Below, one piece after another: positions 12,301-24,657 of a stretch of 64,000 nt of DNA. Position 1 is the stretch's first letter, and every line of letters starts with the position of its first letter. Position numbers and translations under genes: made by a program. Under the pieces are notes generated by a model. The model was not told where the DNA came from. It ran no database searches and saw nothing but the letters and a program-made list of their open reading frames with translations. This stretch comes from Fasciolopsis buskii (taxonomy: Eukaryota > Platyhelminthes > Trematoda > Plagiorchiida > Fasciolidae), in contig LUCM01009921.1 of NCBI GenBank assembly GCA_008360955.1, positions 28,142-92,141 on the forward strand. Reading direction: 5' to 3'.

Positions 12301-15300
12301 GGGCTAGATGTAAATGAATTGGAAGGAAAGGTACTGCTGCGGAAGTCGGACGGAACGTGAACACGCACCATCCGAGAAGCCTGTGTGCTCTAAGAATAAG
12401 GTGGGAATAACTGAAAGGAAAACATTCTTGAGGTGACTTCTGAGGTTGGAAGTCATAAATTATTCACACGGTGCCTATTATATTATCTGTTATCACTCCC
12501 AGTTGCACACGGACTAGATTGCACAAAACGTGAAATCTCTCAACCCCTTTGCTCCTTACATGCCTCGATTACATCCGAGAGCATTTGGTTATTTACATAC
12601 CTAGTTGATATTTGCTATGTCACAAACATTCCAGTTTTATTTCAAAAATCGATCTTCGCTTTATGGGCCACCATTCTATGTAATTATAAACTAATAGAAG
12701 CCATACACTTTTCAGCTTTCACCCACTACTCACATAAGGTACTACGGGATTTCCCATGCTAACAGTTGCGTCGCTCATGTTACCTGTTGTTGCATACCCC
12801 ACCTTCTCGCAGCTGCCGTTACCCACTATTCACTTATTGGGTGCTGCATAACTTGAAACAAATGTTCATTACAGCCATAACAAAAATGTTATCGTCCCGG
12901 CTGTGACACATCAGTTATTAGCGGCCAGAAACATTTGGAAAACATGCCATTCTAGCTAAAAACAACCAGGATTGAACCTCTGAAATATAACTTTGGTAAA
13001 TAACCGGTGCTCAGCCGATACTCCAAAGCATCCAGAAAAATAATCACTAAACTTGACATTTCAGTTATCCTGTCCATGAGAATGACGCGGATGTATGTGC
13101 TGGGGTGTGTGGTGTGTTTCAGTGACTATGCAGTACAAAATACATCTAAACACACAGAAACTGAGGCATGTTCTTGAGCTTGCTTTTTTCTCCGTAACGT
13201 TGTGAACATGTGAGCTAGCAGCTGCTCAAAAGAGGCCGATGTAACAAAAGCAAAGGCAATCTTACCAAGGTACATTTTTCTGGTCCATTTAGACTGCATT
13301 TAATAAGATTACGTGACCTAATTTGTACAATTCATCTTCCTTGGCATAGATGCCATGGACATACTGTTACCAGACTTGTGGTGGAATGCGCAACACGTGG
13401 ACAAATTTGACCATATATTCTTTAACCAATGAAATTGCCTGTTCTCCACTGATTTAGCCATGTCAGCAGCGCTGGAACGGCTAGCTTTTTCGTGACTAAC
13501 GAAGCCTTTCGGAAAAATAAAATATTAAACAAGGACTTCGGCTGTTCAGCAAAGTAGCTTCTAAAGGGATGGCGAAATTTAGAGTGTCCAGCACTCCTTC
13601 TTGCTTATAATATATTGTCCACTCATTGCCCTAAAAATTCCGGGGTATTTGCTTGACGTTGCCTTTGGTGAAAGCGTAAAGAAGTTATCTTGCCTAGCAT
13701 TGTCCCGGTCATTCTCATACAAAGAAAAGAAAAGGTTATAATCACGGTCAATTTTACGATGGCATCAAAAAACACAAACCACTGAAGTACTTTGTGTACT
13801 CATAGAGCATACATGGTCCCCCAAATACTAAGGAGGATGCACAAAGTAAAGTGATGGTAAAAATTAGCAGCCAATAAACAACAAAATAACATAGAAAATC
13901 GTTTTATCGATGGGCAGGAAAGTTAGCCATGCTCAACAGAACAGAACCGAGAAAATAAATATGGCAGATCGGTGAAAGAATTTTGCATAGTCACACGAAG
14001 TGTAGGTAGTCTGCATGCGTGCAATCGACATAGTTGCTCATTATAATTTTGAAGCATATATTTCTGCACTCGTCAACGGGGGGTAGCCTTTCAAAACCCT
14101 GTGGATGTCCGTTATGTGAAGGCGCAAATATCTTATCAGTGCTTCGTGGTTATGATTTATTGAAAGTTGCCCAAGACAGTTTCAGTGGTTGTCGGCTTGC
14201 GGAAAATCACAACAATTTCGGCCTTCGAGGTGCTACCTTTACCCCTCCGGATCAATCGGCTGCTGACGGTCGGTTATTCCTCTAGATAAAGAAATGTGCG
14301 TTTTTCATTCTCTAGCGAACAAAGCGTAAGCACTGTACAAGTTACGATGTGGATCATGGCTCTTGAGAACGGAGCACGTCCGTTAATCTGTCAAAGTGAT
14401 TCTGTTTATTTTGCGACTTTTTGTGAGCAGCGAGCGGCAAACTCATCTAGGGATCTGGTAATCCACTTTTGCTTATAAAGCAGACTTAGTACCATCAGTC
14501 GGCGACTCGTTTAAGGTGACCACAGGTTTCAGAGTGCTTATTTACCGTGAAGATAAAATGCCACCGAAGAGAGTATAGTTCGCCTAGATAACATTTATTT
14601 TGGTAGCGACTGCCGCTGGTAACCGTCTGGCTAAGATGTGCAGGGGACTGTTTCTATCCTTTGTCCAAGATGCTTTGCATCATACTTGAGGGCTTCTACA
14701 GTCATTTGCAAGTACTTTGGAAAGGGTGAAAAAATAAATCAAAAAGAATAACCAAAAAATAACAAAACCCCTGGTTCAAATAATCCTCAATGCCAAAAAC
14801 GTCGAACTCGATTATAGCATTTTCGTACTACATTTCTTATTTTCATCTTCCCTGGGGTTTTAGTCACGATATCCGAAAGAGTGAACTGGCCCTCACCTAA
14901 CGCAGTGATCAGCTTGTATTGTGTTAACCATGTTATGAACAGCGTCGAAAATGACAAATGATGGATGTGGTCACGCGTGGAGCTGTACAGCTGGTTAAAC
15001 CCATGGGCCTAGTTTCATCCAGTTTCGTGTTTGTATGCCTGTAATCGCATGTATGTCTAACTGAGACAATATCCTCCAAGATAGTTTGGCCAAATATGCC
15101 CACATTTACCATAACGAAGTGGAGTGAGCAACCATTTTGTTTACGAAATTTCAAGGAATAGACGCACTACGTTGCAGATCTGTTGTCTGTGGTTTAATAA
15201 TCTTCAAAACCCTTAAACTGGCATTCAATCCAGATTAATTCTCTATTTTTAGCCGCAGATCCCGCACCCGGTGCAGACGCGCTGTCACCGGTTCCGCCCT

Positions 15301-16185
15301 CATAATGGCAATTTCAAATCTGCCATCTCATTACCTCTGCTGGATAGAACTGGCGCTCGAGTACTGGTCCAAAACTACGCCTCCGATCGCCTCGGAAACC
15401 CCAATTCAAACGGATCTTTATGACTAGGCAAAAGCATGGTTACTGCTGGCGCCGGAAAGGCTCGCGCACCTCATATTGCTCACCCGTACTGCAGACTAAA
15501 ATCAAAAGCTGCGGCAAAAAATAACAGCATAGAGGACATTCTTGACTAATGTATTTAAAAAATGTTTTTAAACAAACTTTCGCTTACCCGACGCTCCTCA
15601 CAGTACAGTTTACGGCGAGCCGCGTGTAAATACAATCGCTATTCTTGAGAGTTCCATACCCATACCTCCATGAAATATCCTCCAGATAGTTTGAGACAAT
15701 CTTGAGAGTTTTCTCCATCTTCAGCACACTTTGCTGTTTGTTGTTGTCAGATACGTGTCTTATACACCTTGCATGACGTTCCGCCGGGTTTTCAGTACTT
15801 CCATCCAATTATCCTACTGCTATTGCTTCTCACCTACTCAGCCCAACGTTTCCATCCATCACGTAAGGCTCTTGACGTTTAGGGACCCCGGCCATATGTC
15901 GACATCCGTATTCGAGCTCCGTCCATGTTTTGCATCAGAAATGAGCAAATTTGGTGCAATTAAACAAGAAATGACTCGTAGTCCGCTGTTCGCAAACAGT
16001 CCCAGGAAACTGTATAATTTTGTAAAAATCATTTTCTAGTTTTCGCTTCTCACTGGCATACTTGTACTTTCCCCATTGCTTTGCAGCATCTAATTCCACT
16101 TTCCAGAATGCTTATTCCATAAATCAAGGTCGCACGCATCCTCTCATCCATTTTGATTTCTGTTTTTCACGTTTCTTTTGCCGCA
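9339..16185. other. Long stretch without a recognisable gene
   Basis: Both strands were read. There are several open frames of 60-140 codons (for example 10455-10718, 12433-12762, 14034-14285) but none shows a family motif or convincing splice sites. Some parts, such as 10450-10840, may be decayed coding sequence of mobile elements, since open segments follow one another in changing frames. I cannot assign a class. Confidence 0.45.
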
Positions 16186-16189
16186 TCCT

Positions 16190-16255
16190 TGTGCAAATTT
16201 GATCTTGCCTAGCGCATGCCACCCGCAAGTCGAGAAATGTACATTATTATTATTA
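16190..16255 (+). mobile_element. 3' end of a CR1-like LINE copy
   Basis: The words gatcttgcctagcgcatgcc and gtcgagaaatgtacattatt match the 3' ends at 1-60 and 7058-7110, again ending in an ATT tail. The C/T-rich sequence before it (16020-16190) resembles the 3' untranslated part at 6900-7050. No RT could be traced upstream. Confidence 0.65.
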
Positions 16256-19200
16256 CCGTCCGCACTGTTTTTCCCTGTCTCAACCTTTCCGCATATGTCA
16301 CATCCTGCACCAAGGAAAAACACGCCCGTCCTTCAGCGTGCATACCATCTTAAATGGAAATTACGGTCTTCTGACAACCGCAAAGCTACCGATTAAGATT
16401 ACATTCTGACTCTATCCTATCAGCGCATGATTCCCGCTGCCACAGGCGATTCAGTTTCATCCAGGACTTATAAATCCTCTCGGTATATCGGAAAACTTAT
16501 AATCGGTCACTACGGTCAGCTCTGCCAAAGTGACTTATTCTGTAGCCTCAGCATTTTGCGTCAAACGTTCATTTCTGCTCGGTTTTATTCATCGCACTTC
16601 ATACTGCTTCATCCGACTCCCTCCAAAACCAAGCAGACATCACCAAAGCATCGCGAAATTTCTCACGCGTCCATACAAGTTCAACCATTTCTTTCTTCTT
16701 GCATTTTTTCTTCTGAATTGACGTCTGAGACACATTCTGGACCGTTCGTTCTCTTTTCTCTCCCTTTCAGGTCTACCGCCTTTTATACCGCCCCGGATTA
16801 TAGCATATGCTCACCAACTGGCTCTAACAAACGCCATCCGGGCAACTAAACACCACTGTCGTCGCCCAAAAGTACCCAGTTCGTTCAGTTGTGATCATAT
16901 CGTTCTACCACGGCCAAACCAACATCCGTATACTGCACCAGCGGATATCCCACGTTGTCAGTCGCAACGTAATGTAATCCAGTTGTCACTCTCGGGCCCT
17001 AAGCATGCAACCAGGCCCCTGTCGAGTACCTAATGGCCTTCAACCCACATTGCATCTCGCCGTCCTAAACCTCAAGGCCGATCACAAGGATCCTCCAGAG
17101 CCTGACGCTTTCATAAACATCTGCGGATTTTACAGTGCAGCTTTTGGACGCAGAAGCAGTGGGCGGAAAACAGTGTGCATCTTTAGTTACCTCCCACTCA
17201 CATAGACTGCATTCAGTATTCTGGAGCGCATCCAGCTGCAGCTGTCTACCCGCCCAATAGAACACCGAGAAAAACGTGCCGACAAGTTTTGATAGGCCAT
17301 AGTCACCGATCAACGCATTTACGACCATAAAACCACTTGGTATTCACATGCATCTCACAATTTTCTTTATGCTTCGTGTTTATGCGATCCAAACGCTTTC
17401 CCTACCCGCGTCACCAAAGCCTGTTTTAATCCTTGGACACTGTGTTTCTCCATATCCCAAACCTGACTTTAGGGGTTCGCGCTCTATGTCATCCGATTTT
17501 AGTTTCTCTCTTTCACACCAAACTGTACCTCCTCGTTATTTTTGGTTGTTAGAACTGTCCTATAAAGCGTCCCATCCATCGTAAATGCTTTAGGGTATGC
17601 CCCAGTATTCAGTTCAATTTTTGAATTTTCTCTGCAATTTCCAGTCAGTCTCCTATTAAGTCACCGATGCATTCCAGCTCAACAGTGGTATTTTCTCGGC
17701 TAAAACTGACCTTTTACGCCATGCATGGAGTTTCTTATTTTCCGCTCCACGCATTCACGCAATGATGCGCGTAAACAAACTGCTTTTGCATTTGCTGCAG
17801 CTCCGATGTGATGCAAATATCCTTGATTCCTTTTGAATATCCAAAGATATGCTTAAACCTACCAGAAGCGGGGTGGTTTATTACCTCATTCCCTGTTGTT
17901 CAAAATGCGCGTATTCGTGCCAACCTTTGCTCCACTGTTCATGTATCTTCCGCTGCTATATTTTGACCGTATCTCAGGGCGTTCTTTTGGTAAACGGAGA
18001 AATACCTGCGTTATTATTTTTGTTATTACTATATTTGCCGTAACAGTAATGACTGGGCCAATACTATCTTGCTTCCAAGGAGTTCAACGGTTATAACGTT
18101 CTCCTGGTACTTTACTTGTCATTGAATGACCTATGCGACGGTGGCATAAGCTCTTTCGTGGACACTAAATTGGGTGCATTCAAAGGCGACGAATCGGGCT
18201 GTTTTCCAATGTTTTGGGATGAAATTTAGTGGAAGCAGCGACTGAGATAAGCGTTCAGGATGTGACTTTTAATTCTTCTAATAAAGAAATTCTTACATTT
18301 ACGGGAAGAGATAAGTATGTCGAAGGCGGGGAGTGAGTAAATTTGCTTAAAAAGCCATCCTTCGCTGAAGAATAGCACGAAATCCAGTGTCGAATGCGGC
18401 TGGTGGATGAGGTTTGCGAAAGTGAAAGTGACCGCAAATTACTTTTGAAATGTGGAAACTAAATAATTATTTTTCTCATGGCAGCCATCCTTTGGACAGA
18501 GGCGATACTCGTGCATGCCCGCCAAGCGAGGAAACAATAATGGCAAAGGTTACTGACGGATTAGTCGTGGTGGATATTACCATTGAAATGCACAGCATCG
18601 AAGTTTCCAAGGGCCCACGTGGGCTTCTTGGACCACCTCAATCCCTCAGCGGTGGTCAGCTGTTGGCTGCAAAAGAGTTTATTTTCGTAGTCAAAGTCCT
18701 GAGTGTTGGGAAATGAAGCCACCGTGGCTAGAAACATACCCCAAGGACGTTTCAGTTTGTGTGGATTCTCGTTGCCGAAAAACTGCCGACTCATTGTGAC
18801 CGTTTTTGGGACGAACCTCGATTGTGAAATCGCTTATATTCACTGTTGATCTCTTCAGCTATGAGAAGAAACTGAAAAAGGTCCATGAATGCGCTTCATC
18901 TCAGCCTGGACAACCACTAGCCCTGCAAAATCATTCCGTGGTTGTGCTTGCTGCCTCACAACGTCATAACTATAATAGCAAGGATAACAAAAGTTTTTTC
19001 AGACGGTGCCAAGACACATGCAGTGGGCATAATCATGATAAGCGGCAACACCCGAGATGGTGGGAAAAATAAGCATCCATTGACAAGGGTTGGAATAGTT
19101 GGTAAGATAAATGCTAATGTAACCAGCATTGGCACATTTGGCTGAAAAGGCGTAAATGCCAACCGATTATGCTTGGAAAGAATTGATTGAGTTTTGCTGT

Positions 19201-19714
19201 CCAGTTTTGGCACTAATACCTCAGGCAGCCATGTGCACCGTATCTAGGAGGCGGTGAATCGCCACAATGGACTTTGTGCTTTATGTTTTGACGCTGGCTA
19301 ATGCGCTTGCTGTGCATCTGCTGGTGCGAGTTTCCCCTTTTGCTGTCCGTTTCAGATTGTGAATTTTGTGAACTACATTATTCAGTACTGTCTCGCAGTC
19401 GGCGTTATACGCGTGTATCTCACACTGGGACGGTTTTCCAGCGAAGAAAGAGGGTGGCATTATGCGGTAAGGCTGACGACTGAGAGGAGTAAAAACTATG
19501 TGGGTACGACACAAAGACTGTGATATAAAATAAACTGGCAAAAAGCGAAGGAAAAAATGGTAATTGAAGGAGGTGTTTGTGTGGTCTGGCGAATAATCCA
19601 CTTGAGCGGCACCCAGGTCATGAGAACGCAAAGTTTGATTAGCTGAGTGATTTGTCGGATGTTATTGATGTGTAAGGTTGGAGCAGCGGCAATGGCAACC
19701 AGTTAGCACATGTA
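16256..19714. other. No recognisable gene
   Basis: C/T-rich sequence at 16256-17600 resembles the leader and spacer parts of the CR1-like element but has no diagnostic motif. The rest has only short open frames (for example 18450-18716, 19281-19631 on the minus strand) without family signatures. Confidence 0.45.
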
Positions 19715-20005
19715 AGCAGTATGAGATTGAATGTTTTCATGAGGTATTTCATCATGAGATATCATCGCTGAACTCACCACTATGAAACCATAGAAGCACT
19801 GCACAGTTTTTTCATCCTTGGAAAGAGTCATGATGTGGTCAAGTTCAACAAACCGTTCACAGCCTGCCCGATAACGTAATGGCTAAGTCGTTCGAATCCA
19901 AATCGTTCCTCCTGAGTTGGCGTCCCTTTTCGGGCGGGGTGTATATGCATTACCAACGATTCCTAACAAGAAGGGAGCAACTGTACCCTTCTTCCATTGT
20001 TTCGC
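19715..20005 (+). mobile_element. tRNA-like short element (SINE-like), copy 1
   Basis: The core at about 19866-19945 contains gataacgtaatggctaag and a B-box-like gttggcgtcccttttcggg. It aligns with the cores at 44287-44375 and 60305-60385. The upstream arm (19725-19850: attgaatgttttcatga, atatcatcgct, aactcacc, aaaccatagaagcactgcacag) occurs inverted downstream of the core in the 60.3 kb copy. No open frame. Likely a non-autonomous element derived from a tRNA. Confidence 0.6.
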
Positions 20006-21965
20006 AATGAGCAAGTAAACACTGATGTTGCACGGTGATTTATTTCAGGAAAGAAACTATTCAGCTGAATCAAGACGTGCCACCAAAATAATGGGGAGCT
20101 ATAGCGGCTCTGAAGAGATGATAGTCCCGCAGTAAAAGTGGGCGAAGAGTACTGATATGTGTACAGGATATCAGTGAGCCCTGGACACTAATAACTTTTA
20201 TCACGTGAGTTGTTTTGTAATTTTGCATAGGAGGGATTTCGGGAAAGTGTAGGAGCCCTCTGCGTGGGATGCACGCGCGTGAAAAGACCGAGAGAGGACC
20301 TCGCTGCCAAGTGTTGACCGTGGCCCAGCACGTGCGTTTCGTAAACCGGAAAATATTTGTATTGTCAATTTTATTTTTCACCAGCCGCAGATTCGGAGTC
20401 TGATGGAACTCACTTTTGGGTGCATACCAGTAACGTCTCCTGTAAAATGGCGAACACAAACACACAAATTACTGACCCCAAACTCCTCATGTTTCTTTCT
20501 TTCCACCTCCTGATGGCTTCCCTTGGCAACTTCTGTTTTACCATCCGGCTCACACTGACGTCCGAGACCCATTTCAGTGGTTCCCATTCCTGGCAATTTC
20601 AAGTGCTTACAATCGGTGGTAGCTCACACATGATCGGTTATAACTGATCCCCCGTTTCATCTACAGCGGGCCCGTTATCCAGACGACTTCCACGAACACA
20701 ACAAACAATTGCTTTTATGCCCTCGCTCTTGTACTATTTGTTCTATCAAACCACTGCAATCTGCATCTGCGAAGGCGTCAAAAGATGACCGAGGAACACG
20801 CTAAGAATAACGACTCTGCAGCCTAGGACTGACTGAAACACGCACCTCATAAGGAGCAAGCAGACGGAAAGTTCGTTGCGCACGTTCCGTCACCAAAGCA
20901 CCCCTCCCTATGCGCACTTCAAGACAGTTATCTATCCCGTGCAACCTTTGTACGAAATTAACTGTCACTGTTGTTTCCATTTTTGTTTACTCGCCTTGGC
21001 ACCAGCTGGAACAACTCCCGGATCGACCTTTTTCTCCCTCTCTGGCTCGTCTCCAGGCCCTCCAACGACCACAGTACCTATGCATCGGCCAACAGAAAGC
21101 GCAGACGCATGGCAGACCTCGTCGCCGAAGGCTCCACCCCATCTTATGCGCTGGTTATCTATCCCTGCTAGCAGGCTTCTATCCAGATCTGGCGCTCCAG
21201 TACCGATCCTCCTAACACAAAGGCAAAACAAACCACACCACTGGCCGCCATGGGCACCTAATCTCAGAAGAACCACTACGACTGGCCAAAACAGTTATTA
21301 ATACTACTGGAATGTCGTGCAACCCACCAGCTGCCAGATCCCTACCGCCACATGACACCAAAGACTCCAACATCAAAATAGGAAAACACGCAGATCATTC
21401 ATGGCAAGTGCATTTACGCACCGATTGTAATTCTTACACGAACTCCTTTTCTTCCCTTCGCATCTCTCAGTCCAGCCCGCTACTAGCCACATTAGCCCAG
21501 TGATCATTCTTGTGAGTCCCATTGTCTCCCCGCCCACAATTCTTCATATAATATCATCTCTGAAAAAGTCTGGTGCAATCTTGAATGCTTCCTGCTGTTT
21601 AACCTTCAGCATCATACTGACCCTTTAATGTTGCTCATTACCACTCTCGTCTCATGTAGTCCAGTCTGGTTTTGACTCATCTCCATCCCGTTATTACATC
21701 CATATTGATCTTCGCCTCCAACATGCAATCTTCTCGATTTTCAGGGACTCCAATAATATGGCGACGTCCGACACCGCCTTCCAGCTAAATTCCGCGGCTG
21801 CGGTAGGCAGCTTTGATGCATTTAAACAATGGATAAGTGGCAGTGCACGAATGATAATAAGCACCAGATAGTGGCGAAGGATTTTCTGGCTTTGAGTTAA
21901 AAATGGAAAACTCGTGTCCTGACTACCACATTGCATTTTAGTTTCTGGTTTTTATTTTTGGTTCT

Positions 21966-22040
21966 TCCACTTTGTACAAATTTGATCTCATCCTGGTCAT
22001 TGATTTCGGAAGTCCAGAAATATACGCTATTTATTTAATT
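21966..22040 (+). mobile_element. Degraded LINE 3' end
   Basis: The words acaaatttgatct and gtccagaaatatac followed by a T/A-rich stretch resemble the 3' end shared by the other CR1-like copies, with more substitutions. The 20650-21960 interval upstream is C-rich with proline-rich open frames and could be its body, but no RT or endonuclease motif was readable. Confidence 0.45.
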
Positions 22041-22375
22041 TAAATGTTTACATATATTGGGGTGTCTTAGGGTCTTTCTCATCTAAGACATTTGCGGAGG
22101 CCCTGGTAAAATACCAAGGAATTGCATTTTTACACTCGTTTACTCTCAGGGCTTTTTGGTTCCCTATGGTTTTCGTTTGGCTCTGCGATCCGCCGGAATT
22201 ATCGCCGGTTGTTAGGCCTAATAGAGGGGGAGCAGGCAGTGTTTCACATAAAAGAGCTTTTTAGCCCTCCGAAAGACTCACTAGTCCCGGCCGACATGCA
22301 ACCATTAATTGCTTCCCTCTTTCTAAGATGCCAAATCGGGCATTGCTGAGTGCTCACATCCACGTTCTCTATCAG

Positions 22376-22592
22376 GACCAAATGATGTAGGGAGTGTATC
22401 AAAAGATCGATTCGCCATATATTGGTTTTTTAATTGTGAGTCATATAATGTTAATAACACAGCTTTGTTGGTAGATGTAATGCACCGTAAATTTGATTGT
22501 AAAACTTGCCCTGAGAAAGACTACCCACGGTAGTCGAAACGTTGGCGCATTACATCTACCAACAACGTTCTTATTAACATCATATTATCCAC
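22376..22592. repeat. Fold-back repeat with 46-48-nt inverted arms
   Basis: The left arm 22436-22483 and right arm 22547-22592 are imperfect inverted repeats; the inner 19 bp (22465-22483 and 22547-22565) pair perfectly. The 63-nt loop holds a hammerhead-like core. The flank 22376-22435 and the outer left arm recur at 45039-45126, next to a 66-bp palindrome, so this is a dispersed repeat family. Confidence 0.75.
22511..22540 (+). ncRNA. Hammerhead-ribozyme-like core, probably degenerate
   Basis: A CTGA at 22511-22514 is followed by GAAA, then a perfect 7-bp hairpin (GACTACC, loop CAC, GGTAGTC; 22519-22535), then GAAAC at 22536-22540. This is the order of the hammerhead catalytic core around helix II. 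The canonical CUGAUGA reads CUGAGAA here and a cleavage-site UH after helix III is not clear, so activity is doubtful. Hammerheads are known in Penelope-like elements and in flatworm repeats. Confidence 0.35.
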
Positions 22593-24502
22593 GTTGCCTG
22601 TTTACGAAGGAGATCAACATCATCCGGCCCTACGTCACCTTCATTACCGTTTTCCAGTTACGCCTGCAGGCTTCCTTAAAAAGACGTCAACATTCGCAGC
22701 CGTAGACTGTCCCTCATGAGCAGCCCCTCCTTCACACCACTGACTGAGTTGTCCTTAAGTCTATGTGATCAGCATTTAACGTGTGAGAAATTTGCTCACG
22801 AAATTCTTTCAGATCTCACTTTCAGATTTCCGCCGTCATATTGCAACAAGATCAGCTTCTCGGCCCATACTGTGTAGAATCATTACATACAGGAACTCCG
22901 CTGATTCATATTTAACACATCCTGACAAACAGTGACCGTGTTTCAACCGACTTCCTGAACAACTCTTTCTAATGTGTTCAAATCGTTCATTGGCGAGCCT
23001 CATTCTTCTTCATTTCTACAAACTAGTGCGTGTAATTATTCACTTACGTTCCCCCAAGGTTTTTGAGTGAATTGTGCCGTTTTCTTACCCAAGAAGTTTC
23101 TACAATATAATTATAATCAGTCGTGAAAATTCAATTCAATCTAAGTGACCAATAGCTTAGGGCTACCGAATTATAACAAAAATGTAATTTCTCGAGTGGT
23201 TAGTTAACAGTAGCTTTTAACCTAGTCATCAAAATCTTCCTACTGGATATTTTCATTTAGGACTGGTAGAATAAAATCCTGCGGGAAGCACAAGGATGGT
23301 TTCGCGGTTTTTGCGGTTAACCAGGTATGCGTAACAGATGCTGTGTGCTGTTCAATCATTCATGAATCACTATCGTGATTTGCGAATGGACCTATCCTAT
23401 CCGCAGATTACTGTGACATGAAGCAATTGTAACCGAAGTATTGGATTTGGGGCCATACCAGGCCAAAAATTGATTCAATGTTCAAACTAGAACGAAACGA
23501 GTGTTTCCGGGTGCCAAATGCCTCACGCAGTGCAGTGCAAGCTAGGCGTTGTATCTCCTCTATATGTGTATTTATGTGCCTGATTGCAAAGTCTCATGTC
23601 ATAAAATAGAATGCTCAGTTAGTAACCTTCCCTCGCACTGAGAATGAGGAGGGAACTTTACCTTCACATTACACTGGAAACCAGAAGACTGGGGCTGAAA
23701 AGTTCGTGTTGTCCCGGGAAAAACAGCCTATGGGCGGATGTATAAAGCTTTATCCTGGACCGTGTGGTACATCATTACGTCAATAATGGGGCGCCCCAGC
23801 ACTTGCTTTCATTTTCTCAGTAGCCGCCATAGTGTTCAGTTCTTTGTTCATTTAGGGGGAGTGGCAGAATTATCTCACAGAACTTTCGTGGCATTTTTAG
23901 TAGATGATCGTGCCGACTGAGTTTCATGCCCAAGCTTTGCCCAGCGCTCTTTGAGCTTTGGGTGTTGTGAGATATCGGGATTCAGAAAGTTGCTTGCACT
24001 CGGCTCACCTAGAGTTTTCATATGTAGATGAGTTCAACGGAATAGGTGGGAATAATTGGCTATTTTACTCGCTTGCCTTCCAGCGGAAATCGAGTTACTG
24101 AAAAGCATTAAGAACATCGAAGAGGTGGTACATGGAAAGGAGGATGTATAACATCTGAAAAACTATGGACCTATCCTGTGGCAACTGAACTGGAATGAAT
24201 TGAATGGGAATAACACACGGAGTGCAGCACAAACAATAATGTGACTCAACCAAAACGCAGTGCGGTTATTTCCACTGAGATATAGACAGAAAGGGCGCTG
24301 AACTAATAGAAACCTAAGAACAACGAAGCATGGTAAATTGCAGTTGTCACCAACTCTGATGTGCACAAACTGGGCTTAATCGGCCTTTTGTTTTTCTGCC
24401 TGTGAAGGTCGTTGGTCGGTTCTACGGTTATGGATGAAAAGACCCCGTTGATATCAGCTGGTGGGTTACGGTTTATGCTACTATGGATATGATTTATTTT
24501 AG
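22593..24502. other. No recognisable exon upstream of the TMEM55-like gene
   Basis: The proline-rich N-terminal exon expected for a TMEM55 gene was looked for here and was not found. Short open frames (for example 23738-23920) lack the SPLL or PPPY-type motifs. Nothing else is supported. Confidence 0.45.
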
Positions 24503-24657
24503 AAGCGCAACCACAACCCATCAGGCCTGCCGTCGCGTGGACGAATGTTGATGATTCACAAGCCACAATAAACTGCCAAGTCTGTAACCATGTTGTGTCC
24601 CTGCAGAATCGACAGAAGCAACTAGTAGTACGATGTCCTAATTGCACAGAGGCCACG
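24503..24657 (+). CDS. TMEM55-like exon A (first two Cys pairs)
   Basis: The acceptor is tttattttag ending at 24502; the exon opens with two bases completing a codon (phase 1). It encodes 51 full codons with CQVC and CPNC pairs followed by TEAT, matching the CRVC...VVKCxVCNEAT segment of TMEM55 proteins. It ends at the Thr codon 24655-24657 before a GTAAGA donor. The opposite-strand open frame over this stretch is a shadow. Confidence 0.88.

Noticed and set aside
20876..21301. Proline-rich open frame as the missing N-terminal TMEM55 exon
   Set aside because: No SPLL or PPPY motif, no fitting phase-1 donor, and overlapping open frames on both strands suggest C-rich repeat sequence.
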